A stretch of 64,000 nt of DNA from JAADHX01 sp964569385 (GTDB taxonomy: Bacteria; Actinomycetota; Acidimicrobiia; Acidimicrobiales; Poriferisodalaceae). The number at the start of each line of letters is the position of its first letter. Within the stretch, counting starts at the first letter, position 1. The notes beneath the pieces are model-generated. The model was not told the origin of the DNA. It did no database searches and saw only the letters and a list, made by a program, of their open reading frames with translations. Positions 36,076 through 44,445 of this stretch are shown here, one piece after another. The DNA is taken from positions 29,272 to 93,271 of the forward strand of contig CAZMUM010000017.1 of assembly GCA_964569385.1 (NCBI GenBank), given 5' to 3'. The translations under genes and the position numbers were made by a program.

Positions 36076-38268
36076 ATGAAGTCGGTCGACGAACTCACGG
36101 ACTACCTCAACGCGGTGCCTCTGGTAGCCATCGCCGCCTATGGGCTCGGACCGGTCCGGTTGGGCGATCCATCGAATTCCCCGAGCGCTCGGCTGGGCAC
36201 ACTTAGGGGCTCGCAGCTCGGTAACTACACCGCCATCGACACCGCGGGGACAATCGGCCGTCAACTTTTGGCGGTGGTGGCAGAGCACGGCGGGGAGATC
36301 AGCGCCGAGGTACTCGCCCAAGAAACTGGCGATGTTGGAGTCGAGGCCCTCGCCGACGCAACCGACCGGCTCTGCACCGCCGGTGTCCTCCAACGCCGCG
36401 CAAATTCCACGGGCTCGGGCCAGGCTCACGCTGGCGGCCTGGCCCTCAGCGCTGATGTTCGTAGCTGGTTCGAGCCGAACAGCGTTTCGATGCGGGACCA
36501 GCACGCGATTACGAACGAGTCACTCGCCCTCATCTGTAATGAGCTCGGTGTGGCGGTGCCGGCCCGCAAGCAGGAGCGCATCGATGCCGTGGCCGAGGTG
36601 TTTGCTAACCCGCAACATCGCGCCGCGGTTGAGGCCGCGCTCTCACCTGCAGCGCGAGCGACGCTCGAGAGCATTGTCTCGCGAGGTGGTCCAGGAGTCG
36701 TTCCGGCCGGCCTGGCCGGCCTGGATGTCTATGACCTGTACCTGGCGGTGGCGCCCCGTTTTGCCCTTAGACAAGTCCCGTCATCGCCAGAACTGAGTGC
36801 TCTATTAGAGCTGACGTCGCGCGGCATTGTGGGAGTGTCAGAGTACGAAAGAGAGATTTGGGTCTGGAGAGAGGCCTGGCCTTTCGTCAACCGACCGTTC
36901 TACCCAGCGTGGCCTCAGGTCGTCCGTCCCGATCGACGAGAAGCGAAGGTCGCCGAGCTGCGCGTGCCACCGGTGATGGTCGTCGTTGACAGAGCGCTCG
37001 ACCACTGGGCAACGAACCCACCGACGGTGCTCAAGAAGGATGAGATGCGGCTGGCCAAGACCGTTGTGCGCTCCACAGCTAAGGCGCTTGGTTCAGACGA
37101 GGACACGATCGAGACAATTTCGCGTCTCCTATTGGCCACCGGCCTCCTTCTACGCAACACAGCGTCGACGTCTGGGCGGGGACGGAATCGCCGGGTCGAT
37201 CAGTTGTGGATGATCGACCCCGACCTCATGGAGGCCTGGCTCGCGTTGCCGGTCGCCCAGAGATGGCTCCGTTTGGTGAGCGAGTGGACCCGACCGAGCC
37301 ACCCGGTCTCGGACCAACTGCTCGCCAATCGTCACCTCTTGCTCTGGGAGTTGTCGCTGTTGCCCGCCGACTGCGGCTGGAGCGACGTCGAACAAGTCGC
37401 CGGCTGGCTGGATCAGCGTTACGAGCCCGTTGGCAACCGCACGGCTTTCGAGGAGTCGCTGCGCGACGTCGCGATCCTCGACCTGGTTCCATCGAGCGGA
37501 CCGATTGCCTTGACTGCGCTTGGCCGCCTAGCGCTCGCGGATCCGGCCAACGTCGCAGCGGCCGAGTTTGGCCGCTCCGATCAGGCGACCGTGCTGGCCG
37601 ACCACACGATCGTCGCACCGCCAGACATCGACCCCGAAATAGCGGGCCGACTGGCGAGGATTTCGGTGCTTGAGAGCGACGCCGGAGCCCGTGTGTATCG
37701 CCTCGATGAGGCACTCATTACCGGAGCTGTACAAGCCGGCGATAGTGCTGAGGAGATCTGTGGTTTCCTCGCTGAGCTCAGCTCGGTGCCACTGCCAGAC
37801 TCGGTTCGTCGTCTGATCGAGGACGGGGCGAGCCGGGCCGGTCGGGTGAAGGTGGTGTCGACAACCACCGTCGTCGTGACGTCGGACCCTGTCGATCTCG
37901 TGACTGCGTGTTCGGTGAAGGCCGCCAAGCTGACGGCGATCTCGCCTACGGTCGCAGTCTCCGATGTGCCCGCCGCGAAGGTGAGGACGGCTCTCGACCG
38001 AAAGGGCCTGTCCCCTGAGTTGGTGACCGGCGGCGAGATCCCGGTCGCGCGGCGCAGCAGCGATGATGCCGCAATAATTTCCGAACAGGCCGAGAGGGCC
38101 ATGGCGATGGCCGAGCGTCATGGCTACGAACATTTCGAGGTGCATGCCCGCCAGCTCGCCCAACGAGCAGCTGCGGCCAATGATCCGGCGTCGCGGCTTG
38201 TCGTCACCGGCCCGCTCGCGCTTACCCCAGATCTCGTGGAACGTATGAGTCGACAGGCGGCCAAGTGA
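36076..38268 (+). CDS. Helicase-associated protein (Helicase_C_3), XPB partner
   Basis: About 730 residues, the large protein that precedes XPB-type helicase genes in actinomycetes. It begins with a wHTH-like region (VGVEALADATDRLCTAGVLQ) and ends with the Helicase_C_3 domain: TIVAPPDIDPEIAGRLARIS, then VVSTTTVVVTSDPVDLVTAC and KLTAISPTVAVSDVPAAKVR. It probably assists the neighbouring helicase in DNA repair; no catalytic motif is visible. ATG 36076 follows AGGA; an upstream in-frame start at 36043 is possible. Its TGA overlaps the GTG of the helicase gene (GTGA). Confidence 0.88.
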   Translation: MKSVDELTDYLNAVPLVAIAAYGLGPVRLGDPSNSPSARLGTLRGSQLGNYTAIDTAGTIGRQLLAVVAEHGGEISAEVLAQETGDVGVEALADATDRLCTAGVLQRRANSTGSGQAHAGGLALSADVRSWFEPNSVSMRDQHAITNESLALICNELGVAVPARKQERIDAVAEVFANPQHRAAVEAALSPAARATLESIVSRGGPGVVPAGLAGLDVYDLYLAVAPRFALRQVPSSPELSALLELTSRGIVGVSEYEREIWVWREAWPFVNRPFYPAWPQVVRPDRREAKVAELRVPPVMVVVDRALDHWATNPPTVLKKDEMRLAKTVVRSTAKALGSDEDTIETISRLLLATGLLLRNTASTSGRGRNRRVDQLWMIDPDLMEAWLALPVAQRWLRLVSEWTRPSHPVSDQLLANRHLLLWELSLLPADCGWSDVEQVAGWLDQRYEPVGNRTAFEESLRDVAILDLVPSSGPIALTALGRLALADPANVAAAEFGRSDQATVLADHTIVAPPDIDPEIAGRLARISVLESDAGARVYRLDEALITGAVQAGDSAEEICGFLAELSSVPLPDSVRRLIEDGASRAGRVKVVSTTTVVVTSDPVDLVTACSVKAAKLTAISPTVAVSDVPAAKVRTALDRKGLSPELVTGGEIPVARRSSDDAAIISEQAERAMAMAERHGYEHFEVHARQLAQRAAAANDPASRLVVTGPLALTPDLVERMSRQAAK

Positions 38269-39956
38269 CAGCTGCCGACAACCCCCTCATCGTTCAGAGC
38301 GATCTAGCAGTGCTGCTTGAGACCGCTTCGCCACACGCGCAGGCAGCGCGAGCCGTGCTGGCCCGCTTCGCCGAACTCGAAAAAGCGCCCGAGCACGTAC
38401 ACACATATCGGATCACACCTTTGTCGTTGTGGAACGCGGCGGTGGCGGGAATGACCGCTGACGAAGTAGTAGCCGCCCTCACCGATTTCGCTAAGTACGA
38501 CGTCGCCCCGGTGGTGATTGCCGAGGTGCGCGATCAGATGAGCCGTTATGGGCGCCTACGGTTGGTACACGACATCGACACTGCCGGTCTTGCCCTAATC
38601 GCCGACGAGCCTGTTCTGCTTGAGGAGGTTTCTCGTCATCGCGATGTGGGGTCGATGCTCGGAGAGCGGCTCGACGGAAACCGATTCGCGGTGCGGCTCG
38701 GAGATCGGGGCGCGCTTAAGCAGTCGCTTCTCGCGCTCGGATGGCCCGTGGCCGACGAGGCGGGGTTCGACGAAGGCGCCGACCTTGGCAACGTCGAACT
38801 CGGCGTGTCGCTACGGTCGTACCAAGCCGAGTCGTTGGCCGCCTGGTGGCTTGACGGCGATCCGGCTGGCGGTAGCGGCGTGCTCACACTGCCGTGCGGC
38901 GCTGGCAAGACGGTGATCGGCCTCGGCGCCATTGTCACAACTCGGACCCGAACCCTCGTTGTGTGCACGTCGATCTCAGCGGTTCGCCAATGGATCCGTG
39001 AGATTATCGACAAGACATCGCTCACAGAAGACGAAGTTGGCGAGTGGTCTGGTCGGCGCAAACAGCTTCGGCCCATTACCGTCGTCACCTACAACGTGCT
39101 CACCTGGGCCGACCCATCGGTCGACCCCGACGCTGATCTTCTCACTCGATTCCCCAACCTCTCGCTGTTCGATGCTGAGGCGTGGGGCCTGATCATCTAC
39201 GACGAGGTCCATCTCCTGCCTGCACCGGTGTTCCGTGCGACCGCTCGTATCCAAGCCACCCGCCGACTGGGGTTGACCGCCACCCTCATTCGCGAGGATG
39301 GACACGAAGGCGACGTGTTTAGCCTCATCGGCCCGAAACGCTACGACGCCCCTTGGGCCGAACTCGAAGCGCTTGGCTGGATTGCACCGGCCACGTGCAC
39401 CGAGGTGCGCCTCGGCCTCAGCGACGAACGTCGCATGGAGTACGCCCTGGCCGAGCCCCGGCATCGGCATCGCATCGCCGCCACTGCCCCCGAAAAGCTC
39501 CCGATTCTCGAACGCATCATCGATTCTCACGAGGGCGAACAGGTTCTGGTGATCGGCCAGTTCGTCGACCAACTCCGAGATGTCGCCGACTATCTGAATG
39601 CACCGCTTCTCACCGGCCGCACCGGCCAGGCCACACGAGACAGAACTTTCGAGGAATTTCGGGCCGGCAAATTGCGCGTTCTTGTCGTGTCAAAGATCGC
39701 TAACTTCTCTATCGACCTACCCGAGGTTGGCGTGGCCATCCAGATATCGGGCCAATTCGGCAGCCGCCAGGAAGAGGCCCAACGCCTTGGCCGGATTTTG
39801 CGCCCAAAGGCCGACGGTGGCGAGGCCCACTTCTACTCGCTCGTAACCCGCGACTCCGATGAAGCTCGCTTTGCCCGCAACCGGCAGCGTTTCCTCGCCG
39901 AACAGGGGTACACCTACGTGATCGTCGACGCCGAGGATCCCACGCTCACCTGGTGA
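38265..39956 (+). CDS. XPB/Ssl2-type DNA repair helicase
   Basis: Superfamily 2 helicase of 563 residues. Walker A is LPCGAGKTVIGLG at 210-216, DEVH box in IIYDEVHLLP at 312-315, motif III LGLTATLIREDG with the RED element, thumb-like region GPKRYDAPWAELEAL, and C-terminal motifs VLVVSKIANFSIDLPEV and QRLGRILRP (motif VI). The N-terminal 180 residues hold the damage-recognition-like domain (LIVQSDLAVLLET). It unwinds DNA in repair or transcription-coupled processes. Translationally coupled to the helicase-associated gene. Confidence 0.95.
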   Translation: MTAADNPLIVQSDLAVLLETASPHAQAARAVLARFAELEKAPEHVHTYRITPLSLWNAAVAGMTADEVVAALTDFAKYDVAPVVIAEVRDQMSRYGRLRLVHDIDTAGLALIADEPVLLEEVSRHRDVGSMLGERLDGNRFAVRLGDRGALKQSLLALGWPVADEAGFDEGADLGNVELGVSLRSYQAESLAAWWLDGDPAGGSGVLTLPCGAGKTVIGLGAIVTTRTRTLVVCTSISAVRQWIREIIDKTSLTEDEVGEWSGRRKQLRPITVVTYNVLTWADPSVDPDADLLTRFPNLSLFDAEAWGLIIYDEVHLLPAPVFRATARIQATRRLGLTATLIREDGHEGDVFSLIGPKRYDAPWAELEALGWIAPATCTEVRLGLSDERRMEYALAEPRHRHRIAATAPEKLPILERIIDSHEGEQVLVIGQFVDQLRDVADYLNAPLLTGRTGQATRDRTFEEFRAGKLRVLVVSKIANFSIDLPEVGVAIQISGQFGSRQEEAQRLGRILRPKADGGEAHFYSLVTRDSDEARFARNRQRFLAEQGYTYVIVDAEDPTLTW

Positions 39957-40400
39957 GCTCCCAACCTCGCGACCCCGAAGCGTGCGATACGAGAGACCAC
40001 CCGTCAGTCGCAGCTATTCGGCGAGGCAATTGTGTAACAGAACGTTCATTGGTCTTCGCACTTCCATCGGCACCGCTCGGCCTAACCGTAGGCATGTGCG
40101 GATGTCATGTGATCACGGTGTACCACGGGGCCGTTTCAGCCCAAAACGACGAAACCCCAGAACGGGCGAAACCGTGCCAGAACTGGGATCTCGGGTGGTA
40201 CGCCCCTGGGAATTGAACCCAGAACCTGCGGATTAAGAGCAGGATCAGGGTGGTTTCGAGCTGTACCGGATTGTGCCCGACAATGCCGCCTGAGCTAAGG
40301 AACGCCTGAGACTAGGGTGTGGATCGTGTGGGGCTATACCTGTGGCTAACACCCTGTAACGGATCTACTGTGACCACCGTATGACCACAGGAGGGTCCAA
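39957..40400. other. Gene-free left boundary of the tRNA-Lys island
   Basis: After the helicase stop there is no convincing gene. From about 40105 the sequence is related to 44041-44174: both contain gaaaccgtgccagaactggg, atctcgggtggtacgcccc and then the displaced tRNA-Lys 3' end. A gtgaccaccgtatgaccac element at 40369 also recurs near 44041. Confidence 0.6.
40201..40239 (-). repeat. Displaced tRNA-Lys 3' half (distal attachment-site copy)
   Basis: About 39 nt match the 3' part of tRNA-Lys(CTT) at 47499-47540 with one missing C and one C/T change, from the anticodon CTCTTAAT to the acceptor stem. There is no 5' half, so this is not a tRNA; it is an att-like remnant marking the oldest distal end of the island. 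Confidence 0.8.
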
Positions 40401-41179
40401 TCAGGGAGCGATCGCCGCAATTACGCGTTGCGCCACCTTAGCTCCGGATTCGATTGTGTAGGCGTCCGGCCAGTTGGGGACCATGGCATAGAGATCGTTT
40501 CGGAAGTCCTCGTCTTCGAGTTTTGCAGCGAGGTTCTTGAGCGCGAGGCGCGCCGTCCACTTTTCGGGTCGATACGGCTCGAAACATGAGGCGATGGCCT
40601 CGGGGCTGAGGCCGAGGTGTTCAACGGCGAGCCACATGTCGAACAGGTCGCGTCCCTTTCGGCGCTGGTACAGCGCCCGGATTTTGGTCGCGACAAGCTC
40701 CTCGGCAACGAAAGACGCGACCTCGGCGTTCCCGTTGAACCAGGCCGACTCGACGGTGAAGGGGACAGCGGTGATCGGGCGTGCGGGTGAGCGTTCGTAG
40801 GTGTTCATTTCGACCTTGACGCGCATCGGGTTGCCGCTGTTGAAGGTGGTGATCAGGCGTGCCTTGGGGTGGCGGCGCACGTCGGTGCGGACTCGGTCGA
40901 AACCGACGGTCTCGGCTACTTCGCGAAGCGCGTCGAGGACTTGTCCGACACCTCCTGCACTCCGACGCACGTAGTCAAGGTCTTCGCTGTAGCGCCACGG
41001 CCGGTCCATCCAGAGTTTGTGAAGGCAAGTACCGCCACGAAAAACCAGCTCGTCGCCAAGCAGTTGGTGGTTGGCGATCTCGATGATGAGCCGCGACAGA
41101 ACGAGGTCTGTTCAACGTTGTCGTCGGTTTCCCAGGGGGCAACATGGCGCCACTGGTTGAGGGTGGCTTGGTTGATCAC
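40401..41179 (-). pseudogene. AbiEii-type nucleotidyltransferase toxin, frameshifted
   Basis: From GTG 41179 (MINQATLNQWRHVAPWE...DNVEQ) the frame must shift by one near 41107 to continue DLVLSRLIIEIANHQLLGDE, LVFRGGTCLHKLW, RPWRYSEDLDYV and on to the stop at 40401. FRGGTxLHK and RxSEDxD are the nucleotidyltransferase motifs of AbiEii toxins. Restoring a single G between CAG and ACC repairs the frame, so it is either a recent inactivation or an assembly error. The GTG overlaps the antitoxin TGA. In type IV AbiE systems this enzyme inhibits growth by modifying tRNA and the partner represses it. Confidence 0.8.
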
Positions 41180-41982
41180 AGGTCGTGCTCCACATTCGTG
41201 TTGAGGGTCACGTGCCAGCGCTCGCTGCGCGGTCCGTTATCAGTCAGGCGCGGGTCGAGCGGCGTGTAGTCGGCTCCATCGACGAGTGAGCGAAGTGCGT
41301 CGAGGTCGATCGCCTCGTCAACCTCATCTGCCATGTGCTCGAGAAGCCAGCCGACGCGCTGTGCGACAGTGGTTGGATAGCGAGCGGCTCCCTCCACGAG
41401 GCGCGCAGTGTCGATGTGTCCCTCGAGTAGGAGTTCGCCGAGAACGTTCCCAACATTGCCCAACCCAGCTGCATGTTGGGGTGCGCCGACAACATCTAGC
41501 ACGGTGGTCTCTGGGGTGGCGACGGTGATGGTGCCCGTATCGGTGTCACGGCGTTCAACGGCGTGATCAGCAGTGGTAGCTCTGCGAATGAACTGGATGC
41601 GATGGCCTCCGATTCGCCGGTCTCGCAGTCTGCCCGGCGTGACGATCTGCAACAGCATCGGCACCTGGTGCGACGCACCGTGGATCCTGGCTGAGGACAA
41701 GAACCCGATGTAGTACGGGTGACGCAGGAAGTCCATCAAGTACTCGGTGTATTCGATGGGGGGCGGGGCCCCAGTCGCTCGATGGGTCGGCGGCACCGGG
41801 ACCCAGCCGCCCTTGGTCACCGAAACGATCTTGTTCGCGCGCCGGGCCCGGTGCAGGCTCGTGGCAACAGATTCCGCTGGAACCGCGATCAGCTCGCTGA
41901 CTTCGGTGGTCGTGACGAAGTGGCGTCCGCGTCCGAGCAGCCAATCCGCAAGATTGCTCGGGCTGATCGTTTCCGTCCTCAC
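41176..41982 (-). CDS. AbiEi-type antitoxin
   Basis: A 268-residue DNA-binding antitoxin of the type IV AbiE system. The N-terminal winged helix includes VTTTEVSELIAVPAESVATS and LHRARRANKIVSVTKGGWVP; the central domain has YIGFLSSARIHGASHQVP and ATPETTVLDVVGAPQHAAGL typical of AbiEi_4-like proteins. It probably represses its own operon and neutralises AbiEii. It is intact, unlike the toxin, a common state after toxin loss. Confidence 0.85.
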   Translation of the reverse strand: MRTETISPSNLADWLLGRGRHFVTTTEVSELIAVPAESVATSLHRARRANKIVSVTKGGWVPVPPTHRATGAPPPIEYTEYLMDFLRHPYYIGFLSSARIHGASHQVPMLLQIVTPGRLRDRRIGGHRIQFIRRATTADHAVERRDTDTGTITVATPETTVLDVVGAPQHAAGLGNVGNVLGELLLEGHIDTARLVEGAARYPTTVAQRVGWLLEHMADEVDEAIDLDALRSLVDGADYTPLDPRLTDNGPRSERWHVTLNTNVEHDL

Positions 41983-42480
41983 CGGATCAAAGGTATCAAA
42001 CTCTGTCGTTTTGCCAAGGTTTGATGATCCGAATCCGGACGCTCGCCGCTCAGGGCATCGAAATGCGGCGATGAGCCGGGGTTCGATACCCGAAACGGCA
42101 GACCGTTGCCGTTCAATCCATCCATTCCCGTGGCGAGGTTAGATGGCCGGGTTCGTCGAGGCGGTGGGCGAGGGTCGCGCCGAGGAACCCGAATTGGGCA
42201 TCGACCGTCGCGGGCTACGAAATCCAGTTGGTGACGATGTGACAATCCAAGGCCCAAATCGGTGCCGGACATGGCTCCTCGGCTGACGCCGTCATCGCCA
42301 ACCATCTGACACAGCAGCGATGGTTCTCACTGTCGTTGGAGTACAGGACTATCTGTCCTCAGCAGTGAATGCTGTATCGAATCGACAGTCAAGATCGATT
42401 GCGGGCAAAGCGTCAGCCTGACCGGAGGTAGTCGTCGGTGCAGGACGCTTCATCGAGGTAGAACTCCAGCCCCGTCCAGG
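41983..42480. other. Gene-free stretch upstream of abiEi
   Basis: About 500 bp without a recognisable gene. The abiE promoter must lie near 41990-42060. The rest (42100-42480) shows no coding pattern I trust and may be decayed element DNA leading into the integrase remnant. Confidence 0.5.
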
Positions 42481-42843
42481 CTCACCGACAAACCCAGCAC
42501 TCGCCAGCTCGACACCGAACGCCCCGCCTGGACACCCGAAGAACTCAGCACCTTCCTGGCCGCCGCCCGAGACGACGAACGGACCAGCGAGATCCTACGG
42601 GCCCACCTCCTGGCGATCGGCAAGAACCCGAGAATGGTGAGCGAGCGTCTCGGTCACGTCGACGTCGTGTTCACACTCCAAGTCTACGGCCATGTCCAGC
42701 CTGGCCATCAGAGGGAGGCCGCTGAGCCGCAGCGGGGCCCACGACCAAGTTCACGCCGGCCGGCGTCGCGGCCATCATGTCGATGGCGAGTCCAACCAGT
42801 GCTCGGGACAACATTGTTTCACCGCTCAAGAAGCTGGCGCTGA
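42481..42843 (+). pseudogene. Internally deleted tyrosine recombinase (integrase)
   Basis: A single frame reads PAWTPEELSTFLAAARDDE, the start of an integrase core-binding/catalytic region, then jumps directly to LLAIGKNPRMVSERLGH and FTLQVYGHVQPGHQREAAEP, the C-terminal ERLGHxxxxxTLxxYxH element containing the catalytic Tyr. The central catalytic Arg/His part (about 150 residues) is missing. It is probably the vestige of the integrase that inserted this element into tRNA-Lys. Confidence 0.82.
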
Positions 42844-43343
42844 TTGACGACGGCGGTTCGCTGACCCCACTGGGAAGCAAGTGGCGCGTCGACACCAGCT
42901 ACGACGATGCCTGTGACGAAATCATCGCCGCCGTCTATCCAGACGAGCTGGCGGCCTTGACCGCTGCTGACGGCGACCCCGACTCTGAGCAGGTGAAGAC
43001 CTGGTTCGACCACAAGGGGTTCGGTGACTCCAACGCTCAGAAGATGGCCAACACTTACATCCTCATCGCTAGCAAGACGGTGCCCGAAACGCCATCCGGG
43101 GAACCAGCCAAGAAGGCGGCAGCGAAGAAGGCAAAGCGAGCGCCGACCGTGCGTGCGTCGGAGGGCACCAAGCCGGCTGTAGCCACACCACTTATCCCAC
43201 CGATTAGGCCGCCCCTTCAGGGCGGTCCGTCACTCCACATCGATATCCAGATCCACGTGCCAGCTGATGTGGACTCAGAACAGATCGACCAAATCTTCGC
43301 GAGCATGGCGAAGCACCTGTACCCGCAGCAGGCGGGTGAGTGA
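42777..43343 (+). CDS. DUF5343-like protein
   Basis: A 188-residue protein. SPLKKLALIDDGGSLTPLGS and WFDHKGFGDSNAQKMANTYI belong to a winged-helix-like N-terminal part, followed by a Lys/Ala-rich linker and the end LHIDIQIHVPADVDSEQIDQ then IFASMAKHLY, as in DUF5343 proteins. The gene start overlaps the integrase remnant, so the N-terminus may be truncated. It is coupled to the TIGR02391-like gene (8-bp overlap). Function unknown; DUF5343/TIGR02391 pairs are seen in mobile regions. Confidence 0.72.
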   Translation: MSMASPTSARDNIVSPLKKLALIDDGGSLTPLGSKWRVDTSYDDACDEIIAAVYPDELAALTAADGDPDSEQVKTWFDHKGFGDSNAQKMANTYILIASKTVPETPSGEPAKKAAAKKAKRAPTVRASEGTKPAVATPLIPPIRPPLQGGPSLHIDIQIHVPADVDSEQIDQIFASMAKHLYPQQAGE

Positions 43344-43863
43344 TTCAGAACTTCCGCGGGTCGTCGCTCTGGCTCGGGTCATGGCGGGAGACATCAACGA
43401 ACTCATTCCACCGTCAGCGCGAGATGTCGGCAGCGAAGAGAGCGTCGACTGGGTCGTGGAATTCGACAGGCGAGTCACTGACCCCGATCTCCGCGCTGCC
43501 ACACGGACCCGATTCGTCAGCGAGCACTTTGCCGACGCTGTTGAGGCCGCCGTGAAAGCGCTCAACGAGCGTGTCCGTTCACGGTCGGGGCGGACGGAAG
43601 CCGGCGACAAGTTGATGACGAAGGCCTTCTCGCCGAACACTCCACTGCTCAGGCTCAACCGTCTCCGCTCGAAGAGCGACGAGAGCGAGCAGCGAGGCCA
43701 CATGTTGCTCTGCCAGGGCGTAGTAGCAGCATGGCGCAACCCACGGGCGCACTCGCTTATTGACGACCACCCCTCACGGGCACTCATGATGATTGAGAGC
43801 ATCGGGGATCTCATCGCCAGCACAAAGGGTGCTACGCGAACGCGCCGGAGGAGTGGCACGTAG
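43336..43863 (+). CDS. TIGR02391-like (Hypoth_Ymh) protein
   Basis: About 175 residues. RFVSEHFADAVEAAVKALNE, LMTKAFSPNTPLLRLN and GVVAAWRNPRAHSLIDD follow the Hypoth_Ymh family, whose members occur in phage-like and defence-type loci. The RNPRAH motif is the family's most conserved element (similar to HEPN-type RxxxxH). GTG 43336 overlaps the DUF5343 stop. Together they look like a two-gene cargo module. Confidence 0.75.
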   Translation: MSDSELPRVVALARVMAGDINELIPPSARDVGSEESVDWVVEFDRRVTDPDLRAATRTRFVSEHFADAVEAAVKALNERVRSRSGRTEAGDKLMTKAFSPNTPLLRLNRLRSKSDESEQRGHMLLCQGVVAAWRNPRAHSLIDDHPSRALMMIESIGDLIASTKGATRTRRRSGT

Positions 43864-44134
43864 GCGGCACCGCAGCTGCTCCTTGGGATGAGGCCAAGCC
43901 GAGCCTGAAGTAACGAGACCTCACATGACGGGACGAGCCCGGCCGCTCACCCGGGGAGCATGCCAGGCCCGCTATACCGGCTGTTGGACTCAGTGCTGCC
44001 GGGCCAGCACACACTTCACGGACACAGATCACGGAACCAATCTGACCACCGTGTGACCACGGGGCCGCTTCGGCCAAGAACGCCAAGATCCCAGAACGAG
44101 CGAAACCGTGCCAGAACTGGGATCTCGGGTGGTA

Positions 44135-44174
44135 CGCCCCCCAAGACTTGAACCCGGAACCTGCGGATTAAGAG
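44135..44174 (-). repeat. Displaced tRNA-Lys 3' half (second attachment-site copy)
   Basis: About 40 nt related to the tRNA-Lys 3' end, with several changes in the T-loop/acceptor part (cgccccccaagacttgaacc) and an identical anticodon-arm part (cctgcggattaagag). It has no 5' half. It separates island segment 1 (AbiE, DUF5343) from segment 2 (DUF4143 ATPase). Confidence 0.82.
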
Positions 44175-44187
44175 TCGCGACAATATC

Positions 44188-44268
44188 GTCCAGGGAGTCC
44201 AGGGAGTCCAGGGAGTCCAGGGAGTCCAGGGAGTCCAGGGAGTCCAAGGCAGTCCAGCCAGTCCGGCT
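44188..44268. repeat. 9-bp minisatellite
   Basis: Six perfect head-to-tail copies of gtccaggga from 44188 to 44241, then degenerating units (gtccaaggc, gtccagcca, gtccggctc) to about 44268. It begins 13 nt after the displaced tRNA end. A weaker run of gtcc-containing words follows the third tRNA copy near 46030-46110. Confidence 0.9.
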
Positions 44269-44445
44269 CGGTCCGGTGGAGTCCGGCCAGTTCGGCACCC
44301 ACTTAGGCACCCGAGCTGACGGTCGTTGGTGAGGGAGAGCGGCGTCCTTCGGTGTGGTGAAGGGCATGCACCAGCGTGGCTTCGCCAAATGCTTGGTTCG
44401 TGTGCCCCCTGAAGCCTCCGCGGCGAGGCTGGGAGTATCTCCGTA

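Larger units (their letters stand above)
43864..44445. other. Gene-free junction between island segments 1 and 2
   Basis: No gene seen. It contains the second copy of the approximately 130-bp boundary sequence (44041-44174), the displaced tRNA-Lys end (44135-44174) and a 9-bp minisatellite (from 44188). The rest is unremarkable. Confidence 0.6.

Noticed and set aside
40401..41009. AbiEii starting at ATG 41009 as a complete short toxin
   Set aside because: That start would remove the FRGGTxLHK motif, which is encoded just upstream in the same frame; the frameshift explanation fits the family better.
44188..44268. CRISPR array
   Set aside because: The 9-bp head-to-tail units have no spacers and no cas genes are near.
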